Below are positions 18,201-25,601 of a DNA stretch of 64,000 nt, one piece after another. The notes below the pieces were generated by a model that saw nothing but the letters and a program-made list of their open reading frames with translations, made no database searches and was not told the DNA's origin. This DNA comes from Pseudanabaena sp. Salubria-1 (GTDB taxonomy: Bacteria; Cyanobacteriota; Cyanobacteriia; Pseudanabaenales; Pseudanabaenaceae), in assembly GCA_023336205.1 (NCBI GenBank), contig JALQCR010000012.1:62001-126000 (forward strand), in the 5' to 3' direction. The translations under genes were made by a program, and so were the position numbers. Numbering within the stretch: position 1 is the first letter of the stretch; each line of letters starts with the position of its first letter.

Positions 18201-18273
18201 GATTTGCAAAAATTGAAGCATCGCCCCCGCAGCCCAAACCGAAGGTTGACCCTGTATTCTGGTTGCTAGACAT
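15244..18273 (-). CDS. Calpain-like cysteine protease with four PPC domains
   Basis: 1009 residues. The N-terminal 190 residues contain VLIEETFHWLDDRVG, a metalloprotease-like or inactive recognition module. Four pre-peptidase C-terminal (PPC) beta domains follow (about 192-640), the first three nearly identical at DNA level. Next are a (Pro-Thr)n linker (about 642-663) and an EF-hand-like helix (RNDMISIFRDAEDSGVIDAN). The C-terminal C2 calpain-family domain has Cys805 (GDCYYVA), His965 (GHAYT) and Asn983 (NPWGS) as catalytic triad. No classical signal peptide is visible, so export is by another route or the protein is CIS cargo. PPC domains usually accompany secreted proteases. The gene lies between the two DUF4157 effectors on the same strand. 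Confidence 0.88.
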   Translation of the reverse strand: MSSNQNTGSTFGLGCGGDASIFANQIPDILGIVRERLQQAASNPDLFFQVFGNKANTSELQTVRSQWSVGDFRQLPSIQILSAANTNGAFGAYASSTQTMYLSDALFQSSAAPTNSVLGAAGVLIEETFHWLDDRVGTDTQGDEGELAKDLIFGVSLSSSELTRIRAEDDRGFINVNGHLTAVEMADDYAGNALGTSRNVTLCSSTTTFQDWVGSTDTNDYYRFTVASTSNLNLSLNGITSDANVQLLNSSGRLIQSSANAGTSAESIVRQVSAGSYYIRVLPYSGSTSYNLNLSATVIPDNAGNTLVTARNVTLSSSTTTFQDWVGSADTNDYYRFTVASTSNLNLSLNGITSDANVQLLNSSGRLIQSSANAGTSAESIVRQVSAGSYYIRVLPYSGSTSYNLNLSATVIPDNAGNTLVTARNVTLSSSTTTFQDWVGSADTNDYYSFTVADTSNLNLSLNGLTSDANVQLLNSSGRLIQSSANAGTSAESIVRQVSAGTYYIRVLPYSGSTSYNLNLSATVIPPDNAGNTRLTARNVTLSSSTTTFQDWVGSTDANDYYRFNVGTQSNFSLSLTGLTANADVQLLNSSGGVITTSANTGTTSESIASLLSTGTYYVRVYQSSGNTNYSLSLNATAVAPTPTPTPTPTPTPTPTPTPTPTDWYSQNLRDAQIITLTRSLAADGNLSRNDMISIFRDAEDSGVIDANELIDLRTLVSNSTRFTMADSVKVLSNKIANSDVANTVSGIGNLSVGSTGTQMENLIGKWFLGTARPVTGYTYQYASGSLFQNGTSANDIVQGAVGDCYYVATLASIAQEKPDYIQNMFTDNGDNTFTVRFYNNGVADYVTVDRYLPTRGNYAAYAGWGGGSVTSTSNELWVALAEKAYAQLAESGWSRTYSGTQNSSYTAIEGGWMDTVIRQVTGLSATSQSVGNMTQTQLINLVNSNQILTAGFVYGAGYGVVNGHAYTITSYNPTNGTFHLRNPWGSSDADVTWAQLMSLSAIVQWSNT
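16620..17710 (-). repeat. Near-identical ~330-bp PPC repeats
   Basis: Three consecutive blocks of about 325-330 bp, each starting near AATCTTGGAAAGTAGTAGT and containing CACTGACTTGGCGCACAATA, are almost identical. A fourth, more diverged PPC block lies at about 16350-16620. The near-identity suggests recent amplification or gene conversion inside the protease gene. Confidence 0.85.
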
Positions 18274-18723
18274 AAATAATATTCATATAATGATTTACCC
18301 CCGATTTTCGACTAAAAACATATAGCCAAGAATAATCATTTCACAAGTAATTGTGCTACATACTCTTAGATTATATTTTCACTCAATCATTTACATGATA
18401 GAACAACAAATTCATATGTCAAATAAGAAGTAAAGATATACTTTCATGAGAGTATATCTTTACTTCTTTAATTTTTAATACTTAGAAAAAAATCAATAGT
18501 TTATTTAAGGTTAGTTTCACTTAAACCTATAAATTCCATCTCAAAGAATTTTTTTGAATCACCTAAAAGTCGTATTTATTCGTATTGCCAGAAAACTTAG
18601 GGATTTTTTACAGTTTGTTATGTCAAGACTTTTTACTTACCCAAATATAAATTAATAAATCTATTTTCCATTTTAAAAACTCTTGTACTTTTACTGGCAT
18701 TATTTTTTTCAGCATTTCTATTT
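18274..18723. other. Intergenic region with 18-bp perfect hairpin
   Basis: The gap upstream of the protease gene is AT-rich and non-coding. The hairpin 18425-18442/18451-18468 (AAGAAGTAAAGATATACT stem, 8-nt loop) is its only strong structure and may be a bidirectional terminator. No protein remnant was seen. Confidence 0.6.
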
Positions 18724-19260
18724 TCACCGCTGCTGGGTCATTGCCATGACCATTTGTACTGTCAGGTCTGAGATATTGACAAGGGTTGGGAGTTTGTCGG
18801 TTCCAGAATAGATTAGTGGCAGTTCTGATTGTTCCCAAACCCAGATTTGCTTTCGCTGAATATCAATTAGCCAAGCGAGTTGAGTCCCGTTAAGCAAGCA
18901 GTGCAGGATTTTGTTTTGTAGCTCTAATGTGTTTTGGTCAGGGGAGCGAATTTCAATCAGCCAGTCTGGCGCTCCTTGCAGTGGACCATCAACATCTGTA
19001 AGCCGATCGCTTTTAACTACGGTAATGTCTGGGACGGGGGATAATGGTGGCACGATGCAACGAAGTTCTTGGATGGCTTCGTATGCTTGGGTTTGGCTGT
19101 TGATCGTGTTAACTAGGTTGCGCTGAAGGCGGGAATGAAACAGTGTTGGCATCGTCTTTTGTTGGGCTTGCCCGTGGATAAATTCCCAAGCAGGTGAGGT
19201 TTCAATGTTGGGCTGCTGGAGAAAAGTGTCTAGGGGGCTAGCGATCGCAATAGTTTTCAT
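18724..19260 (-). CDS. Uma2 (DUF820) family protein
   Basis: 178 residues. The family core is recognisable: a PD-(D/E)XK-like fold with PPLSPVPDITVV, APDWLIEIRSPDQNTLELQNKI and LAWLIDIQRKQIWVW. Uma2 proteins are predicted restriction-endonuclease-fold enzymes, massively expanded in cyanobacteria, whose biological role is unknown. The ATG at 19260 fits the usual N-terminus. It is monocistronic, in the same direction as the neighbouring effector and protease genes. Confidence 0.88.
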   Translation of the reverse strand: MKTIAIASPLDTFLQQPNIETSPAWEFIHGQAQQKTMPTLFHSRLQRNLVNTINSQTQAYEAIQELRCIVPPLSPVPDITVVKSDRLTDVDGPLQGAPDWLIEIRSPDQNTLELQNKILHCLLNGTQLAWLIDIQRKQIWVWEQSELPLIYSGTDKLPTLVNISDLTVQMVMAMTQQR

Positions 19261-19707
19261 AGTTGCCTGAGATACACCTGCGGAAGTGCAATGTATGTTT
19301 AGTTTTATTGTAGTTTAAGAACTTAGATATTGAGAAATCTCAGGCAGTTTTGATCTCCGATCGCACCAGCAAAAAATCAACAACTAGAACGACGATCGCA
19401 ATATATACAAGATTTGTTGGTGTTGGGTTGAAAAGTGAAATCAATACCACGCGATCGCCGAATCGCATCAGTAAAAAATCAATGACTAGAACTGCGATCG
19501 CGTTCGCCTATTGCCAATTTTGAAAATGCGAAATTATAAAAAGTAGGTTGGGTGGAGCGTCAGCGATACCCAACAGTTAATCACATTGAATATAAAGCCT
19601 GTTGGGTTTCTTCAACCCAACTGCACTGTTTCTATAAAAAAATTAGTGGTTTTCATTTTAAATTTAGTTTCTAATGAATTGGAAACCACTTGGGTTAATT
19701 ATCATTT
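19261..19707. repeat. Intergenic region with direct repeats and GTTGGGT hairpins
   Basis: A ~40-bp direct repeat (19358-19399 and 19461-19501; core AAAAAATCAA..ACTAGAAC..CGATCGC) is followed by two GTTGGGT/ACCCAAC hairpins (19547-19573 and 19601-19621). Such GTTGGGT-bearing palindromes are common dispersed repeats in cyanobacteria. No gene is visible in the region. Confidence 0.6.
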
Positions 19708-22242
19708 TCAAACATATTCACTGAGTGCCTCTTGTATACCATTACCAGTTTTATCACCCGTTTCATCGCTGAGAGGTGCGCGAATTCTTTCCATTTCTTC
19801 ATTAGCTTGATCTCGCAATTTTAAAACACCTTCTTTTCTTGCGCTTTCCTTCCCCGCCTTTCCTTTTAGCCAATAGTCGATCGAACTTAACAAGTTATTG
19901 AGAAGATCCTCGGTTGGTCCCTGCTTGTCTATCTCTCGAAGGCTACTATCTATGATAGCAGTTGCCGCCCTAGGATGCCTGAGAGAACTTCCCCCTGTTG
20001 CATTATAAAATTCACGTTCAGTCATTAATTTTCGAATTTGAAGTGATTTGAGTGAATTTTGTATAATATCCGTCCTTCCCTCGCTCTTGCTCGCGCTATA
20101 ACCAAGAACGTCTGGCTCATATTTTTTCCAGTCATTCATATTGAAGACTTGTTTTATAATACCATCGGCCGCATTCACCACGAATAATCCTTTCGGTAGC
20201 GTCGATAGTTCCATTCCCTGGATCTCTTCATTATTATATTTTAGCTCCCCTGGAGCACGACCATAACTATGCTTGGCATCAGGTCCATAGACGATAATTA
20301 GACGCTGATACCCGCTTATCTTTTGTGAAGCAAACCCGCCAGCAGTATAACTCTCACGCCCAGACTTAATAGGCATTAGGCACGTTGTACCTGATGTGCT
20401 GTCTGGTGCGTTCTCATCATAGACTGAACTTACATCCTGTTCACCTGGCATATGGCTCATGCTTCCTCCATGAACTGGATCGAACAGGACTAGGTTTACG
20501 CGCACAAAATCTTTATATTCAGTACCCTTAATCCAACTAGCAAAAACTGATGCTGTCGCTGCACCACGGCTAAACCCTTTTATATTGATTTGTACCACTT
20601 CTCTCGCAGGAGCACTTGTTGGATCTTTTATATAGTTCTGCATATTTCGCGTGAATTCTTGCTTTGCGTCTGCTAGATTCGCTACCGTACTATTTGAACC
20701 GCTATCAATTGCTCCAGCAGCGACTAGAGGTCCAGCATATTCAAAAACTTTTTTTGTTCCATCAGGTATAGCTTTTTCCTTGCTGTATTTTACTCCTCCA
20801 GATGTATGCTCTGCTCCAGGCATCTGTTGTTTTTCTGTGCCTTCTTTGTCTGGCTTATGATGGGCTCCTATTTTGCCAGCCTTACGTGTTTTCCAGGTCT
20901 CCTCTCCAGAACCGGCAAAATTGAACTTTAGTATATGTCGTGAATCAGTTGTGGGAGATGTGGCTCCACTGCTCTCTTCAGTTGTAGGCATTTCTTCGGA
21001 AGCCGGTTCATTGCTGAGAGGTTCGTTATTTTCTGCGATTTCTTCAGAAGCCGGTTCATTGCTGAGAGGTTCGTTATTTTCTGCGATTTCTTCAGAAGCC
21101 GGTTCATTGCTGAGAGGTTCGTTATTTTCTGCGATTTCTTCATTACTCTTGCGTTGGACTGATGCGCCCTGCTGCACCACATGGGTCAACTCATGGGCGA
21201 TCAACTCCTGCCCACCTCGACTACTCGGCTCATACGCCCCCTGCCGAAAGAACACATCTTGCCCTGTTGTAAAGGCTTTTGCCTGAATTGATTTATTTAA
21301 TTGGTCAGACTGCGAATCTGTATGTACCTTTACGCCACTAAAGTCTGCTCCCATCGCCTGTCCCATAGACCGTTGCAGATTTGCATCTAGCGATTGCCCA
21401 CTACCCCGCGCACTTTGAATTGACGACTCTAAATCCGTTGATGCTTCACCACCTCCAATGTTTTCACGCCTTTGCACCAAAGACTTCATTTGCAATTCTT
21501 CATCTTCTTGCATCTCTTGACGTTGCACAGACTGAGTTAGAGAAGCAGTTGACGCATCATTAGTTGGTGAATTGATCTGTTGAATGCCCCTAGCGGCAGT
21601 AGCATCAGCTTCCTGTTCATACTTGCCATTTGGGTCACCGATCGCCAGCTTTGGTTGGAGTGCCATCTTTTGCGCATTCTTTGCTCTCAAGTGATTCTCA
21701 AACTTTCGCTGAACTGGCTGACTTTGAGAAGTAATGGGCGAATTAATTTGTTGAACTACTCTAGCCGCAGTAGCATCAGATTCCTGTTCATACTTATCAT
21801 TGGGCTCACCGATCGCAAGTTTTGCTTGGATCGCCATTTTCTGCGCATTCTTTGCTCTCAAGTGATTTTCTAACTTTCGCTGAACTGGTGGAGGCTCAGG
21901 ATTCATTATGAACTCTTTTGCGACTTCCTGTTTCCCTTCATTTTTCTCTTCTACCGATTCTTGTCTTTGAATTGGTTGATTTTGCAAGGCTGCATTATTT
22001 CTCTCAGCAGCGATCGCTTTGAGGCGATTTCCAGATTTCCGTTGTACTGGTGTTGCTGATTCTGACCTTGGCGTATTAATTATTTTTTCAAGGAAATTTT
22101 CAGAATATCCTGACTTGCGTGCAACCGTCTCTTCCTTCTCGTCAGACTGCAATGGAGCAAACGGTCTAGGTTGCAGGTTTAGAGATGTAGGATTTGCTAA
22201 GGATGAAGTTTTTGTGGATTTGTCGTTAGTATAATATCCCAT
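19708..22242 (-). CDS. DUF4157 CIS effector with lipase/hydrolase C-terminus
   Basis: 844 residues from ATG 22242 (strong AGGGGG ribosome site; an in-frame TTG nine codons upstream is unlikely). The N-terminal ~360 residues duplicate those of the other effector: two EQE(A/S)DATAAR repeats and the DUF4157 core with HELTH at 350-354. Next come three 16-residue repeats EEIAENNEPLSNEPAS. The C-terminal domain has the nucleophile elbow KGFSRGAATAS (Ser558) and RVNLVLFDPVHGG, typical of DUF2235/Tle-type alpha/beta-hydrolase effectors; a later KHSYGR may supply the histidine. DUF4157 marks cargo of extracellular CIS. Phospholipase activity on target membranes is inferred. The frame is intact, unlike its paralogue. 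Confidence 0.85.
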   Translation of the reverse strand: MGYYTNDKSTKTSSLANPTSLNLQPRPFAPLQSDEKEETVARKSGYSENFLEKIINTPRSESATPVQRKSGNRLKAIAAERNNAALQNQPIQRQESVEEKNEGKQEVAKEFIMNPEPPPVQRKLENHLRAKNAQKMAIQAKLAIGEPNDKYEQESDATAARVVQQINSPITSQSQPVQRKFENHLRAKNAQKMALQPKLAIGDPNGKYEQEADATAARGIQQINSPTNDASTASLTQSVQRQEMQEDEELQMKSLVQRRENIGGGEASTDLESSIQSARGSGQSLDANLQRSMGQAMGADFSGVKVHTDSQSDQLNKSIQAKAFTTGQDVFFRQGAYEPSSRGGQELIAHELTHVVQQGASVQRKSNEEIAENNEPLSNEPASEEIAENNEPLSNEPASEEIAENNEPLSNEPASEEMPTTEESSGATSPTTDSRHILKFNFAGSGEETWKTRKAGKIGAHHKPDKEGTEKQQMPGAEHTSGGVKYSKEKAIPDGTKKVFEYAGPLVAAGAIDSGSNSTVANLADAKQEFTRNMQNYIKDPTSAPAREVVQINIKGFSRGAATASVFASWIKGTEYKDFVRVNLVLFDPVHGGSMSHMPGEQDVSSVYDENAPDSTSGTTCLMPIKSGRESYTAGGFASQKISGYQRLIIVYGPDAKHSYGRAPGELKYNNEEIQGMELSTLPKGLFVVNAADGIIKQVFNMNDWKKYEPDVLGYSASKSEGRTDIIQNSLKSLQIRKLMTEREFYNATGGSSLRHPRAATAIIDSSLREIDKQGPTEDLLNNLLSSIDYWLKGKAGKESARKEGVLKLRDQANEEMERIRAPLSDETGDKTGNGIQEALSEYV
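20997..21146 (-). repeat. Three 48-bp tandem repeats
   Basis: Three nearly identical 48-bp units encode the 16-residue acidic block EEIAENNEPLSNEPAS, joining the DUF4157 module to the hydrolase domain. The length is a multiple of three, so expansion or contraction preserves the frame. Confidence 0.9.
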
Positions 22243-22345
22243 ATTTAGTTTTCCCCCTAATATTCTCAATGCTCTTCAGCAGGGCTAATCAAAAATTAAC
22301 TTGATTGTATCTTTGCATAATCACTTTGTAAATAGCAATAACGCA
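21171..22345 (-). repeat. Duplicated effector 5' module (copy 2)
   Basis: This is the second copy of the ~1.1-kb segment described at 13433-14600. It includes the shared upstream block (CTTCAGCAGGGCTAATCA ... AAATAGCAATAA), so both effectors probably have the same promoter and are co-regulated. Confidence 0.9.
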
Positions 22346-22373
22346 AAATGGCGTAGCCATTTTGTGTTTTGGT
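22343..22373. repeat. Half copy of the 3628-3730 palindrome
   Basis: GCAAAATGGC-GTA-GCCATTTTGTGTTTTGGTAT repeats the right arm of the MITE-like element, including the GTA loop. It lies immediately upstream of the duplicated effector promoter block. Confidence 0.7.
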
Positions 22374-22403
22374 ATGAAATCAGTAATTAAGTTGTAAAAA
22401 GCA

Positions 22404-22446
22404 AAAGCCCAAGAGAGGGTTGCAGCGCAACCCTCTCTTGGGCTTT
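22404..22446. terminator. 20-bp perfect palindrome between convergent/collinear units
   Basis: Stem AAAGCCCAAGAGAGGGTTGC with 3-nt loop AGC, then TATATAC. It lies between the DUF212 gene and the effector gene, both on the minus strand. It may terminate or stabilise transcripts, and its form (long stem, 3-nt loop) matches other palindromes in this window. Confidence 0.5.
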
Positions 22447-22503
22447 ATATACTAATTTTATAGGATACAGTTGTATTTGCGATTAATATCCAGAATTAGA
22501 ACT

Positions 22504-22544
22504 AAAAGATAAGAGGTGACGCAATGCGCCACCTCTTATCTTTT
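22504..22544 (-). terminator. Hairpin just past the DUF212 gene
   Basis: 15-bp outer stem AAAAGATAAGAGGTG and an inner CGCA/TGCG stem. It begins 16 bp after the DUF212 stop codon, and its minus-strand 3' arm ends in ATCTTTT, giving a short U-run. Confidence 0.6.
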
Positions 22545-22559
22545 CTCAAACAAATGTGA

Positions 22560-23000
22560 CTATAGGAACCACCACATCAGCAAGATACCCAAGATTGAGC
22601 CAGCAACCACTTGGACTGGAGTATGACCTAATAACTCTTTGAGAGGATCATGTTCTTCTTCAAACACTTCCACCATAATTTGATTGAGAACCTTTGCCTG
22701 TTTACCTGCAGCACGGCGAATACCTGCGGCATCGTACATGACAATAAAAGCGAAGACTGTAGCGATCGCAAATTGAGGAGTATCCCAACCTTGAGTTCGA
22801 CCGATGCCTGTAGCTAATGCCGAGACTAAAGCTGAATGAGAGCTCGGCATTCCTCCTGTTTCAAACATTATTTTGAATCTGAGTTGTCGGAATTGGGCTA
22901 GCTCAATAAATAGTTTGAGTATTTGGGCCGTCAGGCTAGAACATAGAGCAATTAGCAGAACTTGGTTATCGAGGATTTCGCCAACAGGATGGAGGTTCAT
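22560..23000 (-). CDS. DUF212 (divergent PAP2) membrane protein
   Basis: 146 residues with several hydrophobic helices and the conserved family block FETGGMPSSHSALVSALATG, then VMYDAAGIRRAAGKQA and LLGHTPVQVVAGSILGI. The GGMPSSHSA and GHTPxQV segments are the phosphatase-like motifs of the acid phosphatase/vanadium-haloperoxidase-related (DUF212) family, conserved in cyanobacteria and plants. The substrate is unknown. The length is normal for the family. It is followed by crtE upstream on the same strand, separated by palindromes. Confidence 0.92.
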   Translation of the reverse strand: MNLHPVGEILDNQVLLIALCSSLTAQILKLFIELAQFRQLRFKIMFETGGMPSSHSALVSALATGIGRTQGWDTPQFAIATVFAFIVMYDAAGIRRAAGKQAKVLNQIMVEVFEEEHDPLKELLGHTPVQVVAGSILGILLMWWFL

Positions 23001-23108
23001 ATCAATTGCAAAAATTAAGAGGAAGAAATGGGTGGAGATTAAAATTTAGAGTTATATCAATTATCAAAATGTCAACGCCATTTTGATATTTTAAAACCCT
23101 GACTGGTG

Positions 23109-23154
23109 TTATGTGTCACTCGAAAGTGTTGTCACACTTTCGAGTGACACATAA
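23109..23154 (-). terminator. 21-bp hairpin after crtE
   Basis: Perfect stem TTATGTGTCACTCGAAAGTGT with a 4-nt loop, starting two bases past the crtE stop codon. A smaller hairpin (TATCAAAATG/CATTTTGATA) follows at about 23058-23085. Both probably end or protect the crtE message. Confidence 0.6.
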
Positions 23155-23156
23155 TC

Positions 23157-24068
23157 TTAGTTTTTTCGAGCAGTGATGTAATCGGCAAGAGCCATTAGCG
23201 GTAAAGCTGCATCACCATAACTGATAAGTTGAGCTTTGGCTTGTGCTACCAATTCCTCAGCTTTTTTCTGCGAGGCTTCGATACCCCACAAGCTTGGATA
23301 AGTAACTTTTTGGGCGGCAAGGTCTTTGCCTGCGGTTTTGCCAAGTTGCTCAGAAGTTGCCGTGATATCTAAGATGTCATCAATGATTTGAAAAGCTAAA
23401 CCGATGTTATTAGCATAGGTGGATAGACGCTTAATGTCGGTATCATTTGCACCAGCCAGTAAAGCACCACAGATGACACAAGACTCTAGCAAGGCAGCTG
23501 TTTTGTGGATATGAATAAATGTGAGTGTTTCAGCTGTCACATCTGGCTTACCCTCACATTCTAGATCAACAACTTGCCCGCCGACCAAACCTGTCGCAGC
23601 AACTGCATGTCCAAGATGAGCGATCACTTTCAAAATGCGCTCCGCAGGTACACCCTTTGTCTGACCAGCAATAAATTCAAAGGCATAGGCTAGAAGGGCA
23701 TCTCCTGCCAAAATCGCAATATCATCGCCATAAACCTTGTGATTAGTTAGCTTTCCGCGCCGATAATCATCATTGTCCATTGCTGGGAGATCATCATGGA
23801 TCAATGACATGGTATGCACCATCTCCATCGCGCAGGCGGTTGGCATTGCCGAAATGCGATCGCCTCCTAATAATTCACAAGCAGATAGACATAATATCGG
23901 ACGTAATCTTTTGCCACCAGCCATCAGCGAGTAGCGCATGGATTCATAAATTTTTTCGGGATAGGTAACAGCAATCGAAGCATCTAGGGCTGCCTCAACC
24001 TCTTGCTTGAGATCGCGTAAATACTTATCTAAATTAAATGCAACTGTTTCGGTCAATGTTTGGGGCAT
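23157..24068 (-). CDS. crtE: Geranylgeranyl diphosphate synthase
   Basis: About 303 residues from ATG 24068; an in-frame TTG at 24092 would add eight residues. It is a trans-isoprenyl diphosphate synthase. The first aspartate-rich motif is [19 protein letters not shown] and the second is FQIIDDILD, with the Lys/Arg-containing [10 protein letters not shown] near the N-terminus binding IPP. It makes GGPP for carotenoids, the phytyl chain of chlorophyll, and quinones. The length is typical for cyanobacterial CrtE. It lies next to folD on the same strand, an arrangement common in cyanobacteria. Confidence 0.95.
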   Translation of the reverse strand: MPQTLTETVAFNLDKYLRDLKQEVEAALDASIAVTYPEKIYESMRYSLMAGGKRLRPILCLSACELLGGDRISAMPTACAMEMVHTMSLIHDDLPAMDNDDYRRGKLTNHKVYGDDIAILAGDALLAYAFEFIAGQTKGVPAERILKVIAHLGHAVAATGLVGGQVVDLECEGKPDVTAETLTFIHIHKTAALLESCVICGALLAGANDTDIKRLSTYANNIGLAFQIIDDILDITATSEQLGKTAGKDLAAQKVTYPSLWGIEASQKKAEELVAQAKAQLISYGDAALPLMALADYITARKN

Positions 24069-24170
24069 GGCTGGCTTCAATGGTTTCAACAATAACTAAT
24101 TGCTAGAGTGGGGCAAAAACTTTAGTCAGTATCCAGAATGTATATTATGCAACGACTTGCGATCGCTACC

Positions 24171-24223
24171 CTAAGATTTTGTAGATTTCAACATCGTAGA
24201 TGTTGAAATCTACAAAATCTTAG
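24171..24223. repeat. 25-bp perfect palindrome overlapping the folD stop codon
   Basis: The arms (24171-24195 and 24199-24223, CTAAGATTTTGTAGATTTCA...) are perfectly complementary, with a GTA loop. The folD stop codon lies inside the right arm. It may act as terminator for folD, but perfect arms and a GTA loop also fit a mobile palindrome. Confidence 0.75.
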
Positions 24224-25089
24224 GTAGTGGTAAACTTTTGCTTATAGCTCCAAACGGTATTATGCAAGAGCATCGTCACGGTCATTGGACCAACACCACC
24301 AGGGACAGGGGTAATGTGTGAAGCAACTTCGCTGACGCTAACATAGTCAACATCACCGACGAGGCGAGATTTGCCTTCATAGTCGGTGATGCGGTTAATG
24401 CCGACATCGATTACCACAGCGTTAGGCTTGACCATTTCGGCAGTCACAAATTCTGGTCTACCGATCGCTGCAATTAAGATGTCAGCTTTGCGGGTAATTT
24501 CAGCGAGATTTTTCGTCTGTGAATGAGCGATCGTCACTGTGGCATTTTCTTCGAGCAGCATTAGAGCCACTGGCTTGCCGACGAGGATACTGCGTCCGAT
24601 CACAACGGCATTTTTGCCAGCAATATCAATTTTTGCGTCAGCTAATAGCTCCATCACTCCCGCTGGTGTGCAGCTCCGCAAGCCAACTTCACCTCGCGCT
24701 AATTTGCCGAGGTTATTTGGGTGCAAACCATCGGCATCTTTATCGGGATCAAGGCGATTTAAGAGAGCGATCGCATCTAAATTTTCTGGCAAAGGTAACT
24801 GGATCAAGATGCCATCTACGCGATCATCAGCATTTAGTTCATCAATAACTTGCTCTAATTCTGTTTGAGTGACACTAGCAGGAAATTGTTTGCCAAAGGA
24901 GGCAATTCCCGATTTATGGCAGGCGGTTTCTTTATTGCGTACATAGGCAGCACTAGCAGGATTGTCGCCCACCATCAGCACGGCTAACCCTGGGGGACGA
25001 CCATATTGAGTTTGTAGTTGCGCTACCTCTTCCGCGATCGCCTTTTGCATTTTCTTAGCAAGAGCCTTGCCATCAATGATTACTGCCAT
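24220..25089 (-). CDS. folD: Bifunctional methylene-THF dehydrogenase/cyclohydrolase
   Basis: 289 residues, normal for FolD. Catalytic Lys lies in the first signature ([16 protein letters not shown]). The substrate loop is [14 protein letters not shown], the NADP-binding signature [20 protein letters not shown], and the C-terminal signature [19 protein letters not shown]. It interconverts 5,10-methylene- and 10-formyl-tetrahydrofolate in the cytosol, feeding purine and formyl-Met synthesis. The frame is complete, with ATG at 25089. Confidence 0.97.
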   Translation of the reverse strand: MAVIIDGKALAKKMQKAIAEEVAQLQTQYGRPPGLAVLMVGDNPASAAYVRNKETACHKSGIASFGKQFPASVTQTELEQVIDELNADDRVDGILIQLPLPENLDAIALLNRLDPDKDADGLHPNNLGKLARGEVGLRSCTPAGVMELLADAKIDIAGKNAVVIGRSILVGKPVALMLLEENATVTIAHSQTKNLAEITRKADILIAAIGRPEFVTAEMVKPNAVVIDVGINRITDYEGKSRLVGDVDYVSVSEVASHITPVPGGVGPMTVTMLLHNTVWSYKQKFTTT

Positions 25090-25282
25090 AGATTGCTGTG
25101 AATTTAACTTTGCGATTCGTTATCTACTATGTAAATGATTGTATCGCTTGATGGGAGATAGCAGGTACTAATAAGGGACGGGAAGATCATGATGGCATAA
25201 ATTTTTGGGAATTAAATATGATTTTAAATTTAGGAAGGCGATCGCTTAAATACTCACCAATCAAAAGCAAGGATAGAAATCT

Positions 25283-25464
25283 ATGATCGTCACTACTGCG
25301 AAAAAATGACGTTTGAAGAGTATCTGACCTATGAAGATGGTACTGACAACCATTATGAATTTAACGATGGAGAATTAGTTGAAGTGATTACAGCTAAGGC
25401 AGTCCATAATTCTTTGACGATGTTTTTTTGCATTCTTTTTGCAATCAGAAATAAAGCATTCTAA
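25283..25464 (+). pseudogene. Uma2 family N-terminal remnant
   Basis: ATGATCGTCACTACTGCGA then an A-run leads into MTFEEYLTYEDGTDNHYEFN and DGELVEVITAKAVHN, the usual N-terminus of Uma2 proteins. The first start is out of frame by one base at the A6 run, and the frame stops at 25462 after about 52 residues. The rest of the domain is absent. The remainder of the 25090-25601 gap shows no gene. Confidence 0.75.
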
Positions 25465-25601
25465 TCTTCAATACTGCGATCGAGTCAAAAGTTGGGCAAG
25501 TGAAAAGTAACCCATCAAAACCATAATTCTCAACAGGCAATTAAACGCAGTAATCACGTTTATCATATAGACTTGCCTCAAACTTTGAATGCTAAAAGCC
25601 T

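Noticed and set aside
20873..21286. 137-residue plus-strand ORF with tandem repeats
   Set aside because: It is an antisense shadow of the 48-bp repeats and the DUF4157 core of the effector gene.
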